Program-made: the position numbers and the translations under genes
Source: Acanthosepion esculentum
Taxonomy: Eukaryota; Mollusca; Cephalopoda; Sepiida; Sepiidae
Reading direction: 5' to 3'
NCBI GenBank assembly: GCA_964036315.1
Contig: CAXIWW010000817.1
Coordinates: 7,351,501 to 7,415,500, forward strand
DNA: 64,000 nt
Part shown: one piece after another, positions 38,672 to 51,800 of the stretch
Numbering within the stretch: the stretch's first letter is position 1
How the letters are laid out: each line of letters opens with the position of its first letter
Notes under the pieces: model-generated
What the model was told of the DNA's origin: nothing
The model's input: the letters and a program-made list of their open reading frames with translations, nothing else
Databases searched by the model: none

Positions 38672-41600
38672 TGTCGTCTGCGTCGGACTTTCTGGGATTG
38701 TCTCCTGGGTGGGGGGTCGACTGCGTGGGACATTCTGGGAATGGGGGTCGTCTGCGTGGGACTTTCTAGGACTGTCTCCTGGGTGGGGGGTCGTCTGCGT
38801 AGGACTTTCTGGGACTGTCGCTTGGGTGGGGGGTCGTCTGCGTTGGACTTTCTGGGATTGGGGGTCGTCTGTGTGGGACTTTCTGGGACTGGGGGTCGTC
38901 TGCGTGGGACTTTCTGGGACTGGGTGTCGTCTGCGTCGGACTTTCTGGGACTGTCTCCTGGGTGGGGGGTCGTCTGCGTCGGACTTTCTGGGACTGGGGG
39001 TCGTCTGCGTGGGACTTTCTGGGAGTGTCTCCTGGGTGGGGGGGTCGTCTGCGTAGGACTTTCTTGTACTGTCTCCTGGGTGGGGGGTCGTCTGCGTGGG
39101 ACATTCTGGGACTGGGGATCGTCTGCGTGGGACTTTCTGGGACTGGGTGTCGTCTGCGTCGGACTTTCTGGGACTGTCTCCTGGGTGGGGGGTCGTCTGC
39201 GTGGGACTTTCTGGGACTGGGGGTCGTCTGCGTGGGACTTTCTGGGACTGTCTCCTGTCTGGTGGGTCGTCTGCGTGGGACTTTCTGTGACTGTCTCCTG
39301 GGTGGGGGCCGTCTGCGTGGGACTTTCTGGGACTGTCTCCTGGGTGGGGGGGTCGTCTGCGTTGCTCTTTCTGTGACTGTCTCCTTGGTGGGGGCCGTCT
39401 GCGTGGGACTGTCTGGGACTGGGTGTCGTCTGCGTCGGACTTTCTGGGACTGTCTCCTGGGTGGGGGGTCGTCTGCTTGGGACTTTCTGGGAATGGGGGT
39501 CGTCTGCGTGGGACTTTCTGGGACAGTCTCCTGGGTGGGGGGGTCGTCTGCGTATGACTTTCTTGGACTGTCTCCTGGGTGGGGGGTCGTCTGCGTGGGA
39601 CTTTCTAGGACTGGGGGTCGTCTGCGTGGGACTTTCTTGGACTGGGGTTCGTCTGCGTGGGACTTTCTGGGAGTGTCTCCTGGGTGGGGGGGTCGTCTGC
39701 GTAGGACTTTCTTGTACTGTCTCCTGGGTGGGGGGTCGTCTGCGTGGGACTTTCTGGGACTGGGGATCGTCTGCGTGGGACTTTCTGGGACTGGTGGTCG
39801 TCTGCGTGGGACTTTCTGGGACTGTCTCCTAGGTGTGTGGTCGTCTGCGTGGGACTTTCTGGGAGTGTCTCCTGGGTGGGGGGTCGTCTGCGTGGGACTT
39901 TCTGGGACTGTCTCCTGGGTGGGTGTTCGTCTGCGTGGGATTTTCTGGGATTGGGGGTCGTCTGCGTGGGACTTGCTGGGACACTCTCCTGTCTTGGGGT
40001 CGTCTGCGTGGGACTTTCTGGGACTGTCTCCTGGGTGGGGGGTCGTCTGCGTGGGATATCTAGGACTGTCTCCTGGGTGGGGTTCGTCTGCGTGGGATTT
40101 TCTGGGACTGGGGGTCGTCTGCGTGGGACTTGCTGGGACACTCTACTGTCTGGGGGTCGTCTGCGTGGGACTTTCTGGGACTGGCTTCTGGGTGTTGGGT
40201 CGTCTGCGTGGGATATCTAGGACTGTCTCCTGTGTGGGGTGTCGTCTGCATGGGTCTTTCTGGTACAGTCTCCTGCATGCGGTGTCGTCTGCGTGGGATT
40301 TTGTGGGATTGGGGGTCGTCTGCGTGGGACTTTATGGGACTGGGGGTCGTCTGCGTGGGTCATTCTGGGACTCTCTCCTGGGTGGGGGGTCGTCTGCGGG
40401 GGACATTCTGGGACTGTTTCCTGGGTGGGGACTCGTCTGCGTGGGACTTTCTGGGACTGGGGGTCGTCTGCGTGGGTCTTTCTAGGACAGGCTCCTGGGT
40501 GCGGTGTCGTCTGCGTGGGACTTTGTGGGACTGGGGGTCTTCTGCGTGGGACTTTCTGGGACTGTCTCCTGGGTGGGGGTCGTCTTTTTGGGACTTTCTG
40601 GGAATGTCTCCTGGGTGGTGTTCGTCTGCGTGGGACTTTCTCGGAATGAAGGTCGTCTGCGTGGGACTTTCTGGGACTGTCTCCTGGGTGGGGTGTAGTC
40701 TGCGTGGGACTTTCTGGGATTGTCTCCTGGCTGGGGGTCGTCTACGTGGGACGAACTGGGACTGTCTCCTGGGGGGGTGTTCGTCTGCGTGGGATTTTCT
40801 GGGACTGGGGGTCGTCTGCGTGGGAATTGCTGGGACACTCTCCTGTCTGGGGATCGTCTGCGTGGGACTTTCTGGAACTGGCTCCTGGGTGTGGGGTCGT
40901 CTCCGTGGGATATCTAGGACTGTCTCCTGGGTGGGGTGTAGTCTGCATGGGACTTTCTGGGACTGGGGGTCGTCTGCATGGGTCTTTCTGGTACAGTCTC
41001 CTTGGTGCGGTGTCGTCTGCGTGGGATTTTGTGGGACTGGGGTTCGTCTGCGAGGGACTTTCTGGGACTGGGGGTCGTCTGCGTGGGACTTCCTGGGACT
41101 GTTTCCTGGGTGTGTGGTCGTCTGCGTGGGACTTTCTGGGACTGTCTCCTGGGTGGGGGTCGTCTGCGTGGGACTTTCTTGGACTATCTCCTGGGTGGAG
41201 GTTCGTCTTCATGGGACTTTCTGGGACTGGGGGTCTTTTGCGTGGGACATTCTGGGACTGGGTGACGTCTGCGTGGGACTTCCTGGGACTGTCTCCTGGG
41301 TGGGGTGTCGTCTGCGGGGGACTTTCTGGGACTGGGGCTCTTCTCCGTGGGTCTTTCTTGGACTGGGGATCTTCTGCGTGGGACTTTCTGGGACTGTCTC
41401 CTGGGTGGGGGGCCTTTGCCTGGGACTTTCTGGGACTGTCTCCTGACTGGGGTCGTCTGCATGGGACTTCCTAGGACTGGGCTCGTCTGCGTGTGACTTT
41501 CTGGGACTGGGGGTCGTCTGCGTGGGACTTTCTGGGTCTGTCTCCTTGGTGGGGGTCGTCTGCGTGGGACTTTCTGGGACTCTCTCCTGGATGGGTGGTC

Positions 41601-42599
41601 GTCTGCGTGGGACTTTCTGGGACTATCTCCTCGGTGCGGGTCGTCTGCGTGGGATTTTCTGGGACTGTCTCCTGTCTGGGGGTCGTCTGCGTGGGACTTT
41701 CTGGGACTGTCTCCTGGGTGGGGGTCGTCTGCGTGGGATAACTAGGACTGTCTACTGGGTGGGGGGTCGTCTTCATGGGACTTTCTGGGACTGGGGGTCT
41801 TTTGCGTTGGACTGTCTCCTGCGTGGGGGGGTCGTCTGCGTGGGACTTTCAGGGACTGGGTGTCGTCTGCGTGGGGCTTTCTGGGACTGTCTCCTGGGTG
41901 GTGGTCGTCTGCGTGGGACTTTCTGGGACTGAAGATCGTCTGTGTGGGACTTCCTGGGACTGTCTCCTGGGTGGGGGGTACTCAGCGTGGGACTTTCTGG
42001 GACTGTCTCCTGCGTGGGTGTTCGTCTGCGTGGGATTTTCTGGGATTGGGTGTCGTCTGCGTGGGACTTGCTGTGACACTCTCCTGTTTGGGGGTCGTCT
42101 GCGTGGGACTTTCTGGGACTGTCTCCTGGGTGGGGGGTCGTCTGCGTGGGATATCTAGGACTGTCTCCTGGGTGGGGTGTCGTCTGCATGGGACTTTCTG
42201 GGACTGGGGGTTGTCTGCATGGGTCTTTCTGGTACAGTCTCCTGCGTGCGGTGTCGTCTGCGTGGGATTTTGTGGGATTGGGGGTTGTCTGCGTGGGACT
42301 TTATGGGACTGGGGGTCGTCTGCGTGGGTCATTCTGGGACTCTCTCCTGGGTGGTGGGTCGTCTTCGTGGGACATTCTGGGACTGTTTCCTAGGTGGGGA
42401 CTCGTCTGCGTGGGACTTTCTGGGACTGGCGGTCGTCTGCGTGTGTCTTTCTGGGACAGTCTCCTGGGTTCGGTGTCATCTGCGTGGGATTTTCTGGGTC
42501 TGTGTGTCGTCTCCGTGGGACTTGCTGGGACACTCTCCTGTCTGGGGGTCCTCTGCGTGGGACTTTCTTGGACTGGCTCCTGGGTGTGGGGTCGTCTGC

Positions 42600-45500
42600 G
42601 TGGGATATCTAGGACTGTCTCCTGGGTGGGGTGTCGTCTGCATGGGACATTCTGGGATTGGGGGTCGTCTGCATGGGTCTTTCTGGTACAGGCTCCTTGG
42701 TGCGGTGTCGTCTGCGTGGGATTTTGTGGGACTGGGGTTCGTCTGCGTGCGATTTTCTGGGACTTGGGGTCGTCTGGGTGGGTCTTTCTTGGACTGGGGG
42801 TCTTCTGCGTGGGAGTTTCTGGGACTGTCTCCCGGGTTGGGGTCGTCTGCGTGGGACTTTCTGGGACTGTCTCCTGACTGGGGTCGTCTGCATGGGACTT
42901 CCTAGGACTGGGGGTCGTCTGCGTGGGACTTTCTGGGACTGGGGGTCGTCTGCGTCGGACTATCTGGGACTGTCTCCTGGGTGGGGGGCGTCTGCTTGGG
43001 ACTTTCTTGGACAGTCTCCTGGGTGGAAGGTTGTCTGCGTGGGATATCTGGGACAGTCTCCTGGGTGGGGGGTCGTCTGCATGGGACTTTCTGGGACTGG
43101 GGGTCGTCTGCGTGGGTCTTTCTTGGATTCTCCTGGGTGAGGGGTCTTCTGCGTGGGACATTCTGGGACTGGAGGTCGTCTGCGTGGGTCTTTCTGAGAC
43201 TGTATCCTGGGTGGGGGTTCGTCTGCGTGGGACTTTCTCGGAATGTCTCCTGCGTGGGGGGTCGTCTGCGTGGGACTTTCCGGGATTGGGTGTCGTCTGC
43301 GTGGGACTTTCTGGGACTGTCTCCTGGGTGGGGGTCGTCTGTGTGTGACTTTCTGGGACTGGGGGTCGTCTGCGTGGGACTTTCTGGGACTGTCTCCTGG
43401 GTGGGGGGTCGTCTGCGTGGGACTTTCTGGGACTGTCTCCTGGATGGGGGGTCGTCTGCGTGGGACTTTCTGGGACTCTCTCCTCGGTGGGGGTCGTCTG
43501 CGTGGGATTTTCTGGGACTGTCTCCTGTGTGGGGGTCGTCTGCGTGGGACTTTCTTGGATTGGGGGTCGTCAGCTTGGGACATTCTGAGACTGTCTACTG
43601 GGTGGGGGTCGTCTGCGTGGGATATCTAGGACTGTCTCCTGGGTGGGGGGTCATCTTCATGGGACTTTCTGGGACTGGGGGTCTTTTGCGTGGGACTTTC
43701 TGGGACTGTTTCCTGGGTGGGGGGTCGTCTGCGTGGGACTTTCTGGGACTGTCTCCTGGGTGGTGGTCGTCTGCGTGGGACTTTCTGGGACTGTGACCTG
43801 GGTGGGGGTCGTCTGTGTGGGACTTTCTGGGACTGGGGGTCGTCTGCGTGGGACTTTCTGGGACTGTCTCCTGGGTGGGGGGTCGTCTGCGTGGGACTTT
43901 CTGGGACTGTCTCCTGGATGGGGGGTCGTCTGCGTGGGACTTTCTGGGACTCTCTCCTCGGTGCGGATCGTCTGCGTGGGATTTTCTGGGACTGTCTCCT
44001 GTCTGGGGGTCGTCTGCGTGGGACTTTCTTGGACTGGGGGTCGTCAGCTTGGGACATTCTGAGACTGTCTACTGGGTGGGGGTCGTCTGCGTGGGATATC
44101 TAGGACTGTCTCCTGGGTGGGGGGTCGTCTTCATGGGACTTTCTGGGACTGGGGGTCTTTTGCGTGGGACTGTCTCCTGCGTGGGGGGTCGTCTGCGTGG
44201 GACTTTCAGGGACTGAGTGTCGTCTGCGTGGGACTTTCTGGGACTGTCTCCTGGGTGGTGGACGTCTGCGTGGGACTTTCTGGGACTGAAGGTCGTCTGC
44301 GTGGGACTTCCTGGGACTGTCTCCTGGGTGGGAGGTAGCCTGCGTGGGACTTTCTGGGACTGTCTCCTGGGTGGGGGGTCGTCTGCGTGGGATATCTAGG
44401 ACTGTCTCCTGGGTGGGGTGTCGTCTGCATGGGACTTCCTGGGACCGGGGGTTGTCTGCATGGGTCTTTCTGGTACAGGCTCCTGCGTGCGGTGTCGTCT
44501 GCGTGGGATTTTGTGGGATTGGGGGTCGTCTGCGTGGGACTTTATGGGACTGGGGGTCGTCTGCGTGGGTCATTCTGGGACTCTCTCCTGGGTGGTGGGT
44601 CCTCTTCGTGGGACATTCTGGGACTGTTTCCTGGGTGGGGACTCGTCTGCGTGGGACTTTCTGGGACTGGGGGTCGTCTGCGTGGGTCTTTCTGGGACAG
44701 TCTCCTGGGTTCGGTGTCGTCTGCGTGGGATTTTTTGGGACTGGGGTTCGTCTCCGTGGGACTTGCTGGGACACTCTCCTGTCTGGGGGTCCTCTGCGTG
44801 GGACTTTCTTGGACTGGCTCCTGGGTGTGGAGTCGTCTGCGTGGGATATCTAGGACTGTCTCCTGGGTGGGGTGTCATCTGCATGGGACTTTCTGGGACT
44901 GGGGGTCGTCTGCATGGGTCTTTCTGGTACAGGCTCCTTCGTGCGGTGTCGTCTGCGTGGGATTTTGTGGGACTGGGGGTCGTCTGCGTGCGACTTTCTG
45001 TGATGGGGTTCATCTGCGTGGGACATCCTGGGACTGTCTCCTGGGTGGGGTGTCGTCTGCGTGGGACTTTCTGGGACTGGGGGTCGTCTGCGTGGGTCTT
45101 TCTTGGACTGGGGGTCTTCTGCGTGGGAGTTTCTGGGACTGTCTCCTGGGTGGGGGTCGTCTGCGTGGGACTTTCTGGGACTGTCTCCTGACTGGGGTCG
45201 TCTGCATGGGACTTCCTAGGTCTGGGGGTCGTCTGCGTGGGACTTTCTGGGACTGGGTGTCTTCTGCGTTGTCTTTCTGGGACTGGGGGTCGTCTGCGTC
45301 GGACTTTCTGGGACTGTCTCCTGGGTGTGTGGTCATCTGCGTGGGTCTATCTTGGACTCTCTCCTGGCTGGGGTGTCGTCTGCATGGGACTTTCTGGGAC
45401 TGGGGGTCGTCTGCGTGGGTCTTTCTTGGATTCTCCTGGGTGAGGGGTCTTCTGCGTGGGACATTCTGAGACTGGAGGTCGTCTGCGTGGGTCTTTCTGA

Positions 45501-48500
45501 GACTGTCTCCTGGGTGGGGGTTCGTCTGCGTGGGACTTTCTGGGAATGTCTCCTGCGTGGGGGGTCGTCTGCATGGGACTTTCCGGGACAGGGTGTCGTC
45601 TGCGTGGGACTTTCTGGGACTGTCACCTGGGTGGGGGTCGTCTGGGTGTGACTTTCTGGGACTGGGGGTCGTCTGCGTGGGACTTCTGGGACTGTCTCCT
45701 GGGTGGGGGGTCGTCTGCGTGGGATATCTAGGACTGTCTCCTGGGTGGGGTGTCGTCTGCATGGGACTTCCTGGGACCGGGGGTTGTCTGCATGGGTCTT
45801 TCTGGTACAGGCTCCTGCGTGCGGTGTCGTCTGCGTGGGATTTTGTGGGATTGGGGGTCGTCTGCGTGGGACTTTATGGGACTGGGGGTCGTCTGCGTGG
45901 GTCATTCTGGGACTCTCTCCTGGGTGGTGGGTCCTCTTCGTGGGACATTCTGGGACTGTTTCCTGGGTGGGGACTCGTCTGCGTGGGACATTCTGGGACT
46001 GTCTCCTGGGTGGGGGGTCGTCTGCATGGGACATTCTGGGACTGTCTCCTGGATGGGGGGTCGTCTGCGTGGGACTTTCTGGGACTGTCTCCTGGGTGGG
46101 GGTCGTCTGCCTGGGATTTTCTGGGACTGTCTCCTGTCTGGGGGTCGTCTGCGTGGGACTTTCTTGGACTGGGGGTCGTCAGCTTGGGACTTTCTGGGAC
46201 TGTCTCCAGTGTGGGGGTCGTCTGCGTGGGATATCTAGGACTGTCTCCTGGATGGGGGGTCGTCTTCATGGGACTTTCTGGGACTGGGGGTCTTTTGCGT
46301 GGGACTTTCTGGGACTGTCTCCTGCCTGGGGGGTCGTCTGCGTGGGACTTTCAGGGACTGGGTGTCGTCTGCGTGGGACTTTCTGGGACTGTCTCCTGGG
46401 TGGTGGTCGTCTGCGTGGGACTTTCTGGGACTGAAAGTCGTCTGCTTTTCTGGGATTGGGGGTCGTCTGCGTGGGACTTGCTGGGACACTCTCCTGTTTG
46501 GGGGTCGTCTGCGTGGGACTTTCTGGGACTGTCACCTGGGTGGGGTGTCGTCTGCATGGGACTTTCTTGGACTGGGGGTTGTCAGCATCGGTCTTTCTGG
46601 TACAGTCTCCTGCGTGCGGTGTCGTCTGCGTGGGATTTTGTGGGATTGGAGGTCGTCTGCGTGGGACTTTATGGGACTGGGGGTCGTCTGCGTGGGTCAT
46701 TCTGGGACTCTCACCTGGGTGGGGGCTCGTCTGCGTGGGACATTCTGGGACTGTTTCCTGGGTGGGGACTAGTCTGCGTGGGACTTTCTGGGACTGGGGG
46801 TCGTCTGCGTGGGTCTTTCTGGGACAGTCTCCTGGGTGCGGTGTCGTCTGCGTGGGATTTTCTGGGACTGGGGGTCGTCTCCGTGGGACTTGCTGGGACA
46901 CTCTCCTGTCTGGGGGTCGTCTGCGTGGGACTTTCTGGGAATGGCTCCTGGGTGTGGGGTCGTCTGCGTGGGATATCTAGGACTGTCTCCTGGGTGGGGT
47001 GTCGTCTGCATGGGATTTCTGGGACTGGGGGTCGTCTGCATGGGTCTTTCTGGTACAGGCTCCTTGGTGCGGTGTCGTCTGCGTGGGATTTTGTGGGACT
47101 GGGGTTCGTCTGCGTGCGACTTTCTGGATCTGGGGGTCGTCTGCGTGAGACATCATGGGACTGTCTCCTGGGTGAGGTGTCGTCTGCGTGGGACTTTCTG
47201 GGACTGGGGGTCGTCTTCGTGGGTCTTTCTTGGACTGGGGGTCTTCTGCGTGGAACTTTCTGGGAGTGTCTCCTGGGTGAGTGTCGTCTGTTTGGGACAT
47301 TCTGAGACTGTCTCCTGGGTGGCGGTCGTCTGCGTGGGACTTTCTGGGACTGTCTGCTGACTGGGGTCGTCTGCATGGGACTTCCTAGGACTGGGGGTCG
47401 TCTGCGTGGGACTTTCTGGGACAGGGGGTCGTCTGCGTCGGACTTTCTGGGACTGCCTCCTGGGTGTGTGGTCGTCTGCGTTGGACTTTCTGGGACTGTG
47501 TCCTGGGTGGGGGTCGTCTGCGTGGGACTTTCTTGGACTGTCTCCTGGGTGGGGGTCGTCTGCGTGGGACATTCTGGGACTGTTTCCTGGGTGGGGACTC
47601 GTCTGCGTGGGACTTTCTGGGACTGGGGGTCGTCTGCGTGGGTCTTTCTGGGACAGTCTCCTGGGTGCGGTGTCGTCTGCGTGGGATTTTCTGGGACTGG
47701 GGTTCGTCTCCGTGGGACTTGCTGGGACACTCTCCTGTCTGGGGGTCGTCTGCGTGGGACTTTCTGGGTCTGGCTCCTGGGTGTGGGGTCGTCTGCGTGG
47801 GATATCTAGGACTGTCTCCTAAGTGGGGTGTCGTATGCATGGGACTTTCTGGGACTGGGGGTCGTCTGCGTGGGACATCCTGGGACTGTCTCCTGGGTGG
47901 GGTGTCGTCTGCGTGGGACTTTCTGGGACTGGGGGTCGTCTGCGTGGGTTTTTCTTGGACTGGGGGTCTTCTGCGTGGGAGTTTCTGGGACTGTCTCCCG
48001 GGTGGGGGTCGTCTGCGTGGGACTTCCTAGGACTGGGGGTCGTCTGCGTGGGACTTTCTGGGACTGGGGGTCGTCTGCGTCGCACTATCTGGGACTGTCT
48101 CCTGGGTGTGTGGTCGTCTGCGTGGGACTTTCTGGGACTGTCTCCTGGGTGGGGGGCGTCTGCTTGGGACTTTCTTGGACAGTCTCCTGGGTGAAAGGTT
48201 GTCTGCGTGGGATATCTGGGACAGTCTCCTGGGTGGGGGTTCGTCTGCATGGGACTTTCTGGGACTGGGGGTCGTCTGCGTGGGTCTTTCTTGGATTCTC
48301 CTGGGTGAGGGGTCTTCTGCGTGGGACATTCTGGGACTGGAGGTCGTCTGCGTGGGTCTTTCTGAGACTGTATCCTGGGTGGGGGTTCGTCTGCGTGGGA
48401 CTTTCTAGGAATGTCTCCTGCGTGGGGGGTCGTCTGCGTGGGACTTTCCGGGACTGGGTGTCGTCTGCGTGGGACTTTCTGGGACTGTCACCTGGGTGGG

Positions 48501-48800
48501 GGTCGTCTGTGTGTGACTTTCTGGGACTGGGGTTCGTCTGCGTGGGACTTTCTGGGACTGTCTCCTGGGTGGGGGGTCGTCTCCGTGGGACTTTCTGTGA
48601 CTGTCTCCTGGATGAGGGGTCGCCTGCGTGGGACTTTCTGGGACTCTCTCCTCGGTGGGGGTCGTCTGCGTGGGATTTTCTGGGCTGTCTCCTGTCTGGG
48701 GGTCGTCTGCGTGGGACTTTCTTGGACTGGGGGTCGTCAGCTTGGGACTTTCTGGGACTGTCTACTGGGTGGGGGTCGTCTGCGTGGGATATCTAGGACT
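42600..48800 (+). repeat. Scattered super-repeats of the G/T minisatellite (offsets 1332, 2303, 2865 bp)
   Basis: A rare deletion variant, TTGGATTCTCCTGGGTGAGG, occurs at 43123, 45426 and 48291 with matching neighbours on both sides (including a GGGTGGGGTGTCG or GGGTGGGGGTTCG unit before it and TTCTGCGTGGGACATTC after it), giving offsets of 2303 and 2865 bp. Separately, 44391-44665 recurs at 45723-45997 (offset 1332 bp) with the shared ACCGGGGGTTGTCTGCATGG and GGTCCTCTTCGTGGG variants. The boundaries of each copy are approximate because all units resemble one another. Confidence 0.7.
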
Positions 48801-51800
48801 GTCTTCTGGGTGGGGGGTCGTCTTCATGGGACTTTCTGGGACTGGGGGTCTTTTGCGTGGGACTGTCTCCTGCGTGGGGGGTCGTCTGCGTGGGACTTTC
48901 AGGGACTGGGTGTCGTCTGCGTGGGACTTCCTGGGACTGTCTCCTGGGTGGTGGTCGCCTGCGTGGGACTTTCTGGGACTGAAGGTCGTCTGCGTGGGAC
49001 TTCCTGGGACTGTCTCCTGGGTGGGGGGTAGTCTGCGTGGGACTTTCTGGGACTGTCTCCTTGGTGGGGGGTCGTCTGCTGTGAATTTTCTGGGACTGTC
49101 TCCTGGGTGGGTGTTCGTCTGCGTGGGATTTTCTGGGATTGGGTGTCGTCTGCGTGGGACTTGCTGTGACACTCTCCTGTTTGGGGGTCGTCTGCGTGGG
49201 ACTTTCTGGGACTGTCTCCTGGGTGGGGGTCGTCTGCGTGGGATATCTAGGACTGTCTCATGGGTGGGGTGTCGTCTGCATGGGACTTTCTGGGACTGGG
49301 GGTCGTCTGCATGGGTCTTTCTGGTACTGTCTCCTGGGTGCGGTGTCGTCTGCGTGGGATTTTGTGGGACTGGGGGTCGTCTGCATGGGACTTTCTGGGA
49401 CTGGGGGTCGTCTGCGTGGGACTTCCTGGGACTGTCTCCTGGGTGGAAGGTTGTCTGCGTGGGATATCTGGGACAGTCTCCTGGGTGGGGGGTCGTCTGC
49501 GTGGGACATTCTGGGACTGGGGGTCGTCTGCGTGGGTCTTTCTTGGACTCTCTCCTCGGTGGGGATTCGTCTGCGTGGGACTTTCTGGGAATGTCTCCTG
49601 CGTGGGGGGTCTTCTGCGTGGGATATCTGGGACTGTCTCCTAGGTGGGGGGGTCTTCTTCATGGGACTTTCTGGGACTGGGGGTCGTCTACGTGAGTCTT
49701 TCTTGGACTCTCTCCTGGGTGGGGAGTCGTCTGCGTGGGACATTCCGTGACTGGGGGTGGTCTGCGTGGGTCTTTCTGAGATTGTCTTATGGGTGGGGGT
49801 TCGTCTGCGTGGGACTTTCTGGGAATGTCTCCTGTGTGGGGGGGTCGTCTGCGTGGGACTTTCAGGGACTGGGTGTCGTCTGCGTGGTACTTTCCGGGAC
49901 TGTCTCTTGTGTTGGGGCTCCTCTGCGTGGGACTTTCTGGGACTGTCTCCTGGGTGGGGGTCGTCTGCGTGGGATATCTAGGACTGTATACTGGGTGGGG
50001 ATTCGTCTGCATGGGATTTTCTGGGACTGGGCGTCTTTTGCGTGGGACTTTCTGGGACTGTCTCCTGCGTGGGGGGTCGTCTGCGTGGGACTTTCTTGCA
50101 CTGGGGGTCGTCTGCGTGGGACTTTCTGGGACTCTCTCCTGGATGGGGGGTCGTCTGCGTTGGATATCTAGGACTGTCTCCTGGGTGGTGTGTCGTCTGC
50201 ATGGGACTTTCTGGGACAGGAGGTCGTCTGCATGGGTCTTTCTGGTACAGTCTCCTGGGTGCGGTGTCGTCTGCGTGGGATTTTGTGGGACTGGGGGTCG
50301 TCTGCGTGGGACTTTCTGGGACTGGGGGTCGTCTGCGTGGGACTTCCTGGGACTGTCTCCTGGGTGGGGGTTCGTCTGCGTGGGACTTTCTGTGACTGGG
50401 TGAACTCTGCGTGGGACTTTCTTGGACTGGGGGTCTTCTGCGTGGGACTTTCTGGTAGTGTCTCCTGGGTGGGGGTCGTCTGTTTGGAACTTTCTGGGAC
50501 TGTCTCCTGGGTGGGGGTCTTCTGCGTGGGACTTTCTGGGACTGTCTCCTGAGTGGGTCCGTCTGCATGGGACTTCCTAGGACTGGGGGTCGTCCGCGTG
50601 GGACTTTCTGGGACTGGGGGTCGTCTGCGTGGGACTTTCTGGGACTGTCTCCTGGGTGTGTGGTCGTCTGCGTGGGACTTTCTGGGACTGTCTCCTGGGT
50701 GGGGGTCGTCTTCGTGGGACTTTCTGGGACTGTCTCCTGGGTGGGGTGTCGTCTGCGTGGGATATCTGGGACTGTCTCCTGGGGGGGTTCTTCTTCATGG
50801 GACTTTCTGGGACTGGGGTTCGTCTACGTGAGTTTTTCTTGGACTCTCTCCTGGGTGGGGAGTCGTCTGCATGGGACATTCCGTGACTGGGGGTCGTCTG
50901 CGTGGGACTTTCTTGGATTGGGGGTCGTCTGCGTGGGACTTTCTGGGACTGGGGGTCGTCTGCGTTGGACTTTATGGGACTGTCTCCTGGGTGGGGGTTG
51001 TCTGCGTGGGACTTTCTGGGACTGGGTGTCGTCTGCGTGGGACTTTCGGGGACTGGGTGTCGTCTGCGTGGGTCTTTCTGGGTCTGTCTCCTGGGTGGGG
51101 GTTCGTCTGCGTTGGACTTTCTGGGACTGTCTCATGCGTGGGGGGTCGTCTGCGTGGGACTTTCTGGGACTGTCTCCTGGGTGGGGGCTCGTATGCGTGG
51201 GACATTCTGAGACTGTCTCCTGGGTGGGGGTCGTCTGCGTGGGACTTTCTGGGACTGGGTGTCGTCTGCGTGGGACTTTCTGTGACTGTGGGTCGTCTGC
51301 GTTGGTCTTTCTGGGACTGTCTCCTGGGTGGGAGTCGTCTGCGTGGGACTTTCTAGGACTGGGTTTCGTCTGCGTGGGACTTGCTGGGACTGGGGGCCGG
51401 CCGCGTGGGACTTTTTGGGAGTGGGGTTCGTCTGCGTGGAACTTTCTGGGACTGTCTCCTAGGTGGGAGGTCGTCTGTTTGGTACTTTCTGGGACTGTCT
51501 CTTGGGTGGGCGGGTCGTCTGCGTGGGACTTTCAGGGACTGGGTCTCGTCTGCGTGAGACTTTCTGGGACTGTCTACTGGGTGGGGTGTCGTCTGCCTGG
51601 GACTTTCTGGGACTGGCTCCTGGGTGGAAGGGTCGTCTGCGTGGGACTTTCTGGGACTGGCTCCTGGGTGGGTGTTCATCTGCGTGGGATTCTCTTGGAC
51701 TGGGGGTCGTCTGCGTGGGACTTGCTGGGACACTCTTCTGTCTGGGGCTCGTCTGCGTGGGAATTTCTTGGACTGGGTGTCGTCTGCGTGGGACTTTCTG